NCBI GenBank assembly: GCA_030612945.1
Contig: JAUWMY010000121.1
Coordinates: 1 to 7,179, forward strand
Direction of reading: 5' to 3'
DNA: 7,179 bases
Origin: Desulfobacteraceae bacterium
GTDB taxonomy: Bacteria > Desulfobacterota > DSM-4660 > Desulfatiglandales > Desulfatiglandaceae
This document shows positions 1-6,167 of the stretch, in pieces. Below the pieces are notes generated by a model. It was not told the DNA's origin. It searched no databases and was given only the letters and a program-made list of their open reading frames with translations. Made by a program: the position numbers and the translations under genes. Numbering within the stretch: position 1 is the first letter of the stretch; each line of letters opens with the position of its first letter.

Positions 1-170
1 TGCTGAAAGACTTTTTTTACGCCCTCGAGTCTGGTATTTTTGGCCTGCTAATTGTTATTTTTTTGTTGATTGAGCCATTGGGATTAGCAGAAATTTGGAG
101 ACGGATAAGAACATTTTTTGAGCTTTGGCCATTCAAATACAGGCCCTTGATGATTACCACCAAGCGATAA
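1..170 (+). CDS. livM: Branched-chain amino acid-type ABC transporter permease (LivM), C-terminal fragment
   Basis: This is the 3' end of a gene that begins before the window. The frame read from base 3 gives 55 codons ending in TAA at 168-170. It shows one strongly hydrophobic segment (about residues 11-25 of the fragment), then the stretch EPLGLAEIWRRIRTFF and a basic tail ending KYRPLMITTKR. An EPxGL(A/Y)xIW-like turn followed by an amphipathic basic tail after the last membrane helix is what I know from LivM permeases. The protein would sit in the inner membrane and form half of the translocation channel with LivH. The two ATPase genes directly downstream support the call. Only the tail is visible, so substrate and full length cannot be judged. 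Subfamily assignment relies mainly on the tail motif and on context. Confidence 0.82.
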   Translation, partial: LKDFFYALESGIFGLLIVIFLLIEPLGLAEIWRRIRTFFELWPFKYRPLMITTKR

Positions 171-203
171 CACTGATATTGTAATTAGAGACGGTGAAGA
201 TCT

Positions 204-986
204 ATGTTAAAGCTAAGTAAACTCGAAGTTGTTTATCACCATGTAAGCACCGCTATTCAGGGGATCTCTTTTGAGGTCAAAGAGGGAAATCTGTTTGCAA
301 TTATTGGAGCCAATGGTGCTGGCAAGACAACCACATTGAGAGCTATATCAGGGTTTTTGGGTATTGATAATGCTAAGATTACTGATGGGGAGATTAAGTT
401 TCAAGGAGAAAAAATCGGGAGCCTTCCACCCCATAAAATTACCCGAAAGGGGATCGTTCTGGTTCCGGAGCGTAACAAGATATTTGAAACACTCTCCACT
501 CAAGAGAATCTGGTAATTTTTGGTGGGCGAACCCTAAGTAGTAAAGAATCTGTAGATAGAATATACGAATATTTCCCACCTCTATATGAACGTAAAGACT
601 CCCTATCCGGTTTCCTGAGTGGAGGGGAAAGGCAGATGCTGGCTATGGGTCAGGCCCTTCTCTGCTCCCCCAAGCTCTTACTGATAGATGAGCTTTCCAT
701 GGGTCTTGCCCCTTTGGTGATAAACACTCTGGTAAAGTCCCTTTTGCAGATGAAGAAGGATTTTGGTTTAACTATTCTGGTAGTTGAGCAAAATGCAGTG
801 GTTGCATTGAATATTGCTGACTATGCAGCGGTGATGGAAAGTGGGCGAATTGTCTTTGATGGTTCCCCTGAAAAGCTTCTAAGTCATGAAGATGTACGTG
901 AGTTCTACCTTGGAATTCGAGACGATAAAGAAAAAACCTATCGTGATGTTAAACAGTACCGCAGAAGCCGCCGATGGTGGGGTTAG
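204..986 (+). CDS. livF: Liv-type ABC transporter ATP-binding protein (LivF)
   Basis: This 260-residue cytoplasmic ATPase would power a branched-chain amino acid-type (HAAT family) importer. Visible motifs are Walker A GANGAGKTT (residues 35-43), the LivF-typical PERNKIF at the Q-loop region (88-94), signature LSGGERQ (138-144), Walker B LLLIDE (158-163) with D-loop SMGLAP (165-170), and VVEQN (193-197), where Gln takes the place of the switch His as is usual in LivF. Family length is about 235, so this protein carries roughly 25 extra residues. The C-terminal tail is very basic and aromatic (KTYRDVKQYRRSRRWWG). I recall similar tails in LivF proteins from aromatic-acid clusters, so the transported compound may be an aromatic or alicyclic acid rather than leucine; that is inference. 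It starts 33 bp after livM with a weak purine-rich binding site and ends one base before livG. ATPase identity is certain; substrate is not. Confidence 0.93.
   Translation: MLKLSKLEVVYHHVSTAIQGISFEVKEGNLFAIIGANGAGKTTTLRAISGFLGIDNAKITDGEIKFQGEKIGSLPPHKITRKGIVLVPERNKIFETLSTQENLVIFGGRTLSSKESVDRIYEYFPPLYERKDSLSGFLSGGERQMLAMGQALLCSPKLLLIDELSMGLAPLVINTLVKSLLQMKKDFGLTILVVEQNAVVALNIADYAAVMESGRIVFDGSPEKLLSHEDVREFYLGIRDDKEKTYRDVKQYRRSRRWWG
976..982 (+). promoter_or_regulatory. Ribosome binding site deciding the livG start at 988
   Basis: GGTGGGG lies inside the last codons of livF, five bases before the ATG at 988. It is an imperfect Shine-Dalgarno site, but it favours 988 over the in-frame ATGs at 946 and 886. 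Those would add 14 or 34 residues with no resemblance to the LivG N-terminus. Confidence 0.5.
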
Positions 987-987
987 T

Positions 988-1767
988 ATGAGTGATAATA
1001 TTATATTAGAGGCTAAAGATATTAGTGTTAGTTTTGGGGGGATTCAGGCATTAACACATGTCAGCCTGAGTGTCAAATCTGATGAGATTTTGGGCCTGAT
1101 TGGCCCAAATGGTGCCGGGAAGACAGTTTTCCTGAATTGTCTATGTGGAATCTATATCCCTCAGAAAGGCCGAATCTATTTTGAGGAACATGACGTAACG
1201 GGGTTCTCTCCCGATAAATTGGCCCGATTGGGAATTGGACGCAGTTTTCAACAGATAGAATTGTTTCGTGATATGAGTGTTATTGAGAACACCCTTGTGG
1301 GGAGACATATTAAAATGAAAACTGGCATCTTCTCAAGCGGTTTATACTGGGGATTTGGTAAAAAAGAAGAGGTAAAAGCGAGAGAGGAGGCCGAGGAGAT
1401 TATTGATTTCCTGGAGTTATATCCATATCGAAAGGCGAAAGTAGGCGCCCTTTCCTTTGGTATACAGAAGCTTGTGGGATTAAGTAGAGCCCTTGCCATG
1501 GAGCCTAAGATACTCCTTCTGGACGAGGTAGGTTCAGGCCTTAACCGGGATGAAAAGGAAGATCTTGCCCGCTTTTTATTGCGAATACTTTACGTGAAAC
1601 ATATACCAATAATTTGGGTTGAACATGATCTAAGGATGGTTACCGAGATAGCCGATCATTTGGCTTGTTTCAATTATGGACGCAAGATCGCTGATGGAGC
1701 GCCGGAGAAGGTTGTAAATGAGCCTGGTGTCACAGAGGCGTATACCGGAGTCACTGAATCAACATGA
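988..1767 (+). CDS. livG: Liv-type ABC transporter ATP-binding protein (LivG)
   Basis: This is the second ATPase of the importer, 259 residues with the start at 988. Motifs are Walker A GPNGAGKT (39-46), Q-loop SFQQIELF (86-93), signature-like LSFGIQKL (155-162), Walker B ILLLDE (175-180), D-loop VGSGLN (181-186) and switch His in WVEHD (210-214). Two positions differ from the usual LivG text as I know it: the signature reads LSFGI rather than LSYGQ, and the residue after the catalytic Glu is Val rather than Pro. The frame stays open upstream, with ATGs at 946 and 886 inside livF, but I chose 988. It follows GGTGGGG at 976-982, sits one base after the livF stop, and gives the usual LivG length with a normal N-terminus (MSDNIILEAKDISVSFGG). 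The tight spacing implies co-transcription and probably coupled translation with livF. Confidence 0.92.
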   Translation: MSDNIILEAKDISVSFGGIQALTHVSLSVKSDEILGLIGPNGAGKTVFLNCLCGIYIPQKGRIYFEEHDVTGFSPDKLARLGIGRSFQQIELFRDMSVIENTLVGRHIKMKTGIFSSGLYWGFGKKEEVKAREEAEEIIDFLELYPYRKAKVGALSFGIQKLVGLSRALAMEPKILLLDEVGSGLNRDEKEDLARFLLRILYVKHIPIIWVEHDLRMVTEIADHLACFNYGRKIADGAPEKVVNEPGVTEAYTGVTEST

Positions 1768-1849
1768 GGAATCCGAAATGCTGTTATATCTGATCTATCC
1801 AGGATGTTACCCTTTCTGCTATGAAATGAATTGGAAAAGTTGGAGGACA

Positions 1850-1865
1850 TTAGTGATTTAGTGAT
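1850..1865 (+). repeat. Perfect tandem duplication of an 8-bp unit
   Basis: TTAGTGAT occurs twice head to tail (1850-1857 and 1858-1865) in the leader of the amidohydrolase gene, just after a GGAGG at 1842-1846. It may be slipped-strand duplication or chance; no function is evident. The remaining part of this 117-bp gap (1768-1884) shows no clear promoter, terminator or RNA gene. Confidence 0.5.
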
Positions 1866-1884
1866 GATGTAAAGAAGATTCGGT

Positions 1885-3678
1885 ATGGAAAAAAATAGTT
1901 CAATAACATGGAGGAATTACAATGGGCCAGATAAAATCAAGGGATTGATCAATGTTGCTCTTGGAGAAGAAAAAGCCGATTTGGTCATCACAAATGGAGA
2001 TGTGCTCAATGTTTATACGGGCGAATTACTAAAGAATTGGTCCGTTGTTATCAAGGGAGATCGAATAGCCTATTTAGGAAGTGAAGCAGACCACACCATT
2101 GGACCGGAAACAGAGGTTATTGATGGCGAGAGAAGAGTGTTAATTCCTGGATTAATTGATGGCCATACACATCTATGCTGGTTTTTCAGCATTGACGAAT
2201 TTTTGAAGCATGCCATGGCCGGGGGGACCACCACTATCATTACTGAGACTATGGAGGTCTTTCCGATTATGGGTCATGAAGGTATCCTTGAGATGTTGGA
2301 ATCGATTAAGGACCAGCCCATCAAGATGTTTGCAACAGCGCCTTCAATGGTGTCCATCAGCCAGATGACCCAGGCCGCAGGCCCCGAAAGGGAGATGCTT
2401 CGGAAACTGCTGTTGAGAGACGACATTTTGGGGTTGGGGGAGACCTACTGGCAGGCCCTCATCCAGGAAACTGACAGGGTTGTTCCCCTTTTTTACGAAA
2501 CCTTATGTTCCGGCAAGGCAATAGAGGGCCATTCCGCAGGGGCTAAAGGAAACAAACTCGCCGCTTACATAGCATCAGGCGTATCCTCCTGTCATGAATC
2601 CATAAGCGAGGAAGATGCGCTTGACAGGTTGAGGCTGGGAATCTATGTGATGGTGCGGGAAGGGAGCGTAAGGAGGGACCTGGAGACCATTTTAAAGATC
2701 AAAGATGAAGGCATTGATCTCAGGCGGATGATTTTGGTCTCAGATGGGATGGTACCGAATGATCTCTTAGCAAAGGGCTATATGGAGTATATTGTCCAAA
2801 AAGCAATCAATTTAGGATTTGATCCGGTAACGGCCATCCAGATGACCACCCTGAATGTGGCTGAACACTTCTCTCTTGACAATATAATTGGTGGCATTGC
2901 CCCGGGAAGATATGCCGATATATTGATAATACCCGAGTTAAGCAAGATAGAGGCCGAACTTGTAATAAGCAATGGGAAGGTTATCGCGCGTAATGGGGAG
3001 TTGTTGGTATCGCCGAGGAAACACGCTTTTTCAGAGGCGAGCCTCAACACTGTTCGTCTTCCGAGAAAACTCTCAGCCGCTGATTTTTCTATTCCTGTAG
3101 GAAAAGCTGTGTCACGCACCCGGGTGAGGGTTATTGACCAGGTTACTGACCTTGTTACCAGGGAGTCTCAGGTAGAGCTTGTTGTCTCTGGTGGGCAGAT
3201 AAGATCTGATGTAAGTCGTGATATCCTCAAAGTTGCGGCAATAGAGAGGGCGAATAATCAGGGAAAGATCTTTGTAGGTCTCGTAAGAGGATTTGGGATG
3301 AAATCGGGCGCCTTCGCAAGCACAGGCGCCTGGGATTCATCTGATATTGTGGTGGTCGGTGTCAGCGGTGAGGACATGGCAGAGGCCGTGAACAGGATTG
3401 TGGAATTGCAAGGAGGGGTAGTTGTTTATGCAGGAGGAAAGGTCCAAGCGGAATTGCCGCTGGAAGTATGGGGTCTCGTTTCAATTCGGCCGGTGGGATT
3501 TGTGGCGGCGAGGCTGGAGGAAATAAAGAAAAGGCTAAAGGAGTTGGGGTGTTCCTTTGCGGATCCCCACCTCACTCTCACCACCCTCACTTGTGCTGCT
3601 ATCCCTCACTTTCGGATTTGTGAGGAGGGGTTGGTGAGTATAAGAGAAGGAAAGAGAGAGGATTTGATAGTGATGTGA
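1885..3678 (+). CDS. Adenine deaminase-family amidohydrolase with altered specificity motifs
   Basis: This 597-residue amidohydrolase has the adenine deaminase (AdeC/COG1001) architecture. There is a small beta domain (about 30-85), a metal-dependent TIM barrel (about 86-345), and the adenine deaminase C-terminal domain (about 390-597; VGLVRGFGMKSG at 464-475, VVVGVSGEDMAEAVNR from 489). Probable metal ligands are present: H94 and H96 (IDGHTH), E186 (GLGE), H216 (EGHSAG), H237 (SSCHES) and D287 (VSDG). IYVMVREGS (253-261) is also typical. Positions normally conserved in adenine deaminases differ, from memory: DDRHP is DGMVP (287-291), the GHID-like motif is GYME (298-301), and the C-terminal AHDSHN is AWDSSD (482-487). 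The protein is therefore probably an active metal-dependent hydrolase on another cyclic amide, amidine or purine-like compound. The start at 1885 is the first ATG after an in-frame TAA at 1870, with only a weak AAGAAG site. It lies between transporter and CoA-ester enzymes rather than purine genes. Confidence 0.85.
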   Translation: MEKNSSITWRNYNGPDKIKGLINVALGEEKADLVITNGDVLNVYTGELLKNWSVVIKGDRIAYLGSEADHTIGPETEVIDGERRVLIPGLIDGHTHLCWFFSIDEFLKHAMAGGTTTIITETMEVFPIMGHEGILEMLESIKDQPIKMFATAPSMVSISQMTQAAGPEREMLRKLLLRDDILGLGETYWQALIQETDRVVPLFYETLCSGKAIEGHSAGAKGNKLAAYIASGVSSCHESISEEDALDRLRLGIYVMVREGSVRRDLETILKIKDEGIDLRRMILVSDGMVPNDLLAKGYMEYIVQKAINLGFDPVTAIQMTTLNVAEHFSLDNIIGGIAPGRYADILIIPELSKIEAELVISNGKVIARNGELLVSPRKHAFSEASLNTVRLPRKLSAADFSIPVGKAVSRTRVRVIDQVTDLVTRESQVELVVSGGQIRSDVSRDILKVAAIERANNQGKIFVGLVRGFGMKSGAFASTGAWDSSDIVVVGVSGEDMAEAVNRIVELQGGVVVYAGGKVQAELPLEVWGLVSIRPVGFVAARLEEIKKRLKELGCSFADPHLTLTTLTCAAIPHFRICEEGLVSIREGKREDLIVM

Positions 3679-3712
3679 GGAGGTGTGGCAAAGAGAAAGG
3701 AGAAGCTGAAAA

Positions 3713-3728
3713 TTAGGGTTACCCCTAA
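3713..3728 (+). other. Small perfect hairpin between amidohydrolase and dehydratase genes
   Basis: TTAGGG (3713-3718) and CCCTAA (3723-3728) form a perfect 6-bp stem around a TTAC loop in the 90-bp gap 3679-3768. There is no T-run after it, so it is not a standard intrinsic terminator. It could be an RNA-processing or stability element, or chance. Confidence 0.3.
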
Positions 3729-3759
3729 GATTGGCTGACAGGCTAACAAAATAAATTAT

Positions 3760-3764
3760 GAGGA
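3760..3764 (+). promoter_or_regulatory. Ribosome binding site of the MaoC-like gene
   Basis: GAGGA stands four bases before the ATG at 3769, a rather short spacing. It supports 3769 as the start. Confidence 0.5.
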
Positions 3765-3768
3765 TAAA

Positions 3769-5040
3769 ATGTCAAATACCGAGAAAAAGTTGGAGCATCC
3801 ACGTCTGAGAGTCCAAGAAGGGACAGGGGTGCCGGAACACGAAGGGTATACCAAAGACAAAATAGATAGGAGAAAATCAAGGGAAAATAAGCCTTTTCTC
3901 GCTGATAAGGTTTACTTCAATAGTGAGGCGACAAAAGACGGCATATTGCATTTTGCCCATGGCATGGGAGATGACAACCCCTTATGGTGCAACGAAGAAT
4001 ATGCAAAAAAAACCAAGTATGGGTCTATTATTGCCCCTCCCTGTTATCTGTATAGCATCCACTGGGTACCTATGGGGTCTCTGGCAGCCGGAGTACATGC
4101 CTGGTATAGCGGTGGAAACTGGGAATGGTACAGGCCTATATTTGTAGGAGATAGATTCAAGGCCGTTTGTATTCTCCGAGAGAATGTGGAGAAGAAAGGG
4201 AAAATGGCTGGAGGTCAGAATATCTACATAGGTTATACTGACGTTGTTTATGTCAATCAAAAGGAAGAAATTGTAGGCAAAGAACTCCAGCACACTGTTA
4301 CCACAGGGAGGTCTGAAGCAGGGGGAGCAGGAAAATATCGCCATACTCCTAAACCTGTTTACAGCCGTGAAGACTGGAAAAAGATGCTTGACATGTATGA
4401 AAATGAGGAAGTCAGAGGTGTGGAGCCCCGTTACTGGGAAGATGTAAACGTGGGCGACAAACTCGTTCCGATGATCAAGGGCCCCTTGACCGTCAGGGAT
4501 ATGATTGGCTGGCTCATGGGTGCGGGCAGTCCTTTTTTCAGGGCCCACAAAATTGAATACGACTATGAGAAAAGGCATCCCAGTGCACTTGAGTTTGTGG
4601 AAGAGACTGGCGAGGCCGATGTTCCCGAGCTTGTTCACATATTTGACGCTTTTGCCCGCACCATTGGTGTGGAAAGGGCGTATGATTACGGGCACCAGAG
4701 GATGAGCTGGTTGTGTAATTTCTTTACCAACTGGATGGGAGATGATGGTTTTCTATGGAAAATGAGTGGGGACCTGAGGGTATTTAATCAGGCGGGTGAT
4801 GTAACCACCTTTGAAGGCAAAGTGGTTAAGAAATACATAGAGGACGGGAAATGCTGTGTGGATGTTGAGGCCTGGGCCAAAAACCAGAGGGTCGAAAACT
4901 CAATGCCTCCAAATCTTTCAACCATAATTCTTCCTTCAAAGGAGCATGGTTCAGTGGCGTATCCTGATCCTGAAAGCAGTCTTATTCAGGAAGTGGTCAA
5001 TGCCCGACCATTAAAGGAGATGATAGAAGCAGGAAGATAA
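3769..5040 (+). CDS. Double-hotdog MaoC-like acyl-CoA dehydratase/hydratase
   Basis: This 423-residue soluble protein fits the acyl dehydratase family with two fused hotdog folds. The N-terminal domain (about 45-185) has GDDNPLW (67-73), followed by EEYAKKTKYGSIIAPP (76-91). The C-terminal domain (about 220-395) has RYWEDVNVGDKL (221-232), YDYGHQR (305-311) and TNWMGDDGFL (320-329). Such proteins are thought to hydrate or dehydrate CoA-bound enoyl/hydroxyacyl intermediates. In R-specific hydratases such as PhaJ the catalytic pair is Asp and His in a DxNPxH motif. Here the Asp (D68) is kept, but the His position is Trp (W73), as I recall being common in this larger family. The first 45 residues are charged and probably disordered. 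The gene lies 90 bp after the amidohydrolase and 112 bp before the dehydrogenase, suggesting it makes the hydroxyacyl-CoA that the dehydrogenase oxidises. The family is clear; the reaction direction and substrate are inferred. Confidence 0.87.
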   Translation: MSNTEKKLEHPRLRVQEGTGVPEHEGYTKDKIDRRKSRENKPFLADKVYFNSEATKDGILHFAHGMGDDNPLWCNEEYAKKTKYGSIIAPPCYLYSIHWVPMGSLAAGVHAWYSGGNWEWYRPIFVGDRFKAVCILRENVEKKGKMAGGQNIYIGYTDVVYVNQKEEIVGKELQHTVTTGRSEAGGAGKYRHTPKPVYSREDWKKMLDMYENEEVRGVEPRYWEDVNVGDKLVPMIKGPLTVRDMIGWLMGAGSPFFRAHKIEYDYEKRHPSALEFVEETGEADVPELVHIFDAFARTIGVERAYDYGHQRMSWLCNFFTNWMGDDGFLWKMSGDLRVFNQAGDVTTFEGKVVKKYIEDGKCCVDVEAWAKNQRVENSMPPNLSTIILPSKEHGSVAYPDPESSLIQEVVNARPLKEMIEAGR

Positions 5041-5137
5041 TCTTTGAAGCGATTGTTGATGAGGAACAAATATACCCAGTTTTCACGAAGCTTGAATCGA
5101 ATGGTTTGATAATAGATTGAGTAAACAATTATTAAAA

Positions 5138-5143
5138 AAGGAG
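5138..5143 (+). promoter_or_regulatory. Ribosome binding site deciding the dehydrogenase start at 5153
   Basis: AAGGAG lies nine bases before the ATG at 5153. An in-frame TTG at 5117 would add twelve residues and place this site inside the gene, so the ATG at 5153 is the better start. Confidence 0.75.
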
Positions 5144-5152
5144 ATAGGAAAG

Positions 5153-6082
5153 ATGAGTACAGTGAGAAGCCTACTAAAAGGTAAAGTGGCAGTGGTCACG
5201 GGATCAGGCCAGGGCATCGGGAAGGCTATAGCCGTGGCTTTTGCTGCTGAGGGGGCAAAGGTGATAACAAATAGCCGAAAACCGGGCACTGCGGGTGGGG
5301 ATGCGGGTGTGACAGCCGAGGATATCAAAAAAGCCGGTGGTGACGCAATTCCGGTCTTTGCCGATGTATCAACCTTTCAAGATGCCGAAAAGATAATTGA
5401 GGCGGCTGTCTCCAATTTTGGTAGGATTGACATTCTGGTAAACAACGCAGGTGCCGATGCCCCAAAGATGATCTGGAATATGGGTGAAGAGGAATGGAAC
5501 CTGTGCGTCAATTCCTTGCTTAAAGGAGCCTTTAATTGCTCCAAATTTGCTTGCGGTTATATGAGGGACCAAAACTGGGGAAGGATTATAAACAATACCT
5601 CCACTGCCTGGCTGGGTACAATAGGTCATGTAAACTATGGTGCAGCTAAGGCTGGGATCGTGGGCCTGACCAGGGCTATTGCCCGGGAAATGGGTAGGTA
5701 TGGAGTGACGTGCAATGCTTTCACGCCATTCGCTGCCCCGCGGATGACAGACAATGAAGCAGTCAAGGCTGGCCTGAAGAAAAGGTTTGAAGCTGGATTG
5801 ATTACCAGGGCCCAATATGAGGAGGGCATAAACATGCCTCCTCCCGAAGGGGTGGTTCCACTGATAGTCTATCTGGCCTCGAACAAGGCTTCTGATATTA
5901 ATGGGCAAGTTTTCCATGCCGAAGCAGGAAAGATCGGCCTTTATTCTGAACCTCAACTGATTAGGGTCATTTACAAGCACTACGAAAATGAAGGTCTCTT
6001 CAATTATGGAGAATTAGAGACATTTATTCCTCGGATGCTGTCGGGGATTTACAGCAATCCGGCACCGGCACAAAAGAAATAG
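5153..6082 (+). CDS. Short-chain dehydrogenase/reductase, probably a hydroxyacyl-CoA dehydrogenase
   Basis: This 309-residue NAD(P)-dependent oxidoreductase has a classical SDR Rossmann fold. The nucleotide-binding TGSGQGIG is at residues 16-23, ADV at 70-72, NNAG at 97-100, the structural Asn at 120, the Ser/Thr cluster NTSTAW at 148-153, and the Tyr/Lys pair Y162 and K166 in NYGAAK. Counting back 13 residues from Tyr, the usual catalytic Ser position falls on T149, with S150 next to it. Beyond the core (about 255 residues) is a roughly 50-residue tail (SEPQLIRVIYKHYENEGLF and following). I recall such tails in SDRs related to the dehydrogenase part of multifunctional beta-oxidation enzymes. 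Between a hydratase and a crotonase-type hydrolase, the most sensible role is oxidation of a hydroxyacyl-CoA to a ketoacyl-CoA; this is inference. NAD versus NADP preference was not determined. Confidence 0.88.
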   Translation: MSTVRSLLKGKVAVVTGSGQGIGKAIAVAFAAEGAKVITNSRKPGTAGGDAGVTAEDIKKAGGDAIPVFADVSTFQDAEKIIEAAVSNFGRIDILVNNAGADAPKMIWNMGEEEWNLCVNSLLKGAFNCSKFACGYMRDQNWGRIINNTSTAWLGTIGHVNYGAAKAGIVGLTRAIAREMGRYGVTCNAFTPFAAPRMTDNEAVKAGLKKRFEAGLITRAQYEEGINMPPPEGVVPLIVYLASNKASDINGQVFHAEAGKIGLYSEPQLIRVIYKHYENEGLFNYGELETFIPRMLSGIYSNPAPAQKK

Positions 6083-6152
6083 GTAGTTCAGGCGGAGAAT
6101 CTGAGAAGTTATTACTTTTTAGATTGGAGTATTAAAAACATTATTCTAATTT

Positions 6153-6160
6153 TAAGGAGG
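6153..6160 (+). promoter_or_regulatory. Strong ribosome binding site of the crotonase-zinc ribbon gene
   Basis: TAAGGAGG matches the anti-Shine-Dalgarno sequence fully and stands seven bases before the ATG at 6168. It is the best such site in the window, implying efficient translation. The rest of the AT-rich gap 6083-6152 has no convincing promoter. Confidence 0.85.
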
Positions 6161-6167
6161 AAAAAAG

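Noticed and set aside
886..987. Upstream in-frame extension of livG beginning at ATG 886 or 946.
   Set aside because: It overlaps the end of livF, has no LivG-like sequence, and the ATG at 988 has a nearby purine-rich site and gives the family's normal length.
1768..1884. Intrinsic terminator or riboswitch between livG and the amidohydrolase gene.
   Set aside because: No stable stem followed by a T-run and no recognisable aptamer pattern is visible in these 117 bp.
1885..3678. Naming the amidohydrolase ade/adeC and calling it adenine deaminase.
   Set aside because: Several family-typical motifs are altered and the context is not purine metabolism, so only the family is assigned.
3982..4695. 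Long minus-strand open frame of 237 codons opposite the MaoC-like gene.
   Set aside because: It lies wholly inside a well-supported gene, shows no recognisable motif, and is explained by codon bias on the other strand.
5117..5152. TTG start adding twelve residues to the SDR.
   Set aside because: The AAGGAG site and ATG at 5153 give a normal SDR N-terminus; the extension would contain the ribosome binding site.
5369..5980. Minus-strand open frame of 203 codons opposite the SDR gene.
   Set aside because: It is antisense to clear SDR motifs, with no family signature or separate ribosome site.
6119..6147. Possible promoter (TTAGAT, 17 bp, TATTCT) before the crotonase gene.
   Set aside because: The -35 matches the consensus at only two positions, and the gap is AT-rich, so such matches are expected by chance.
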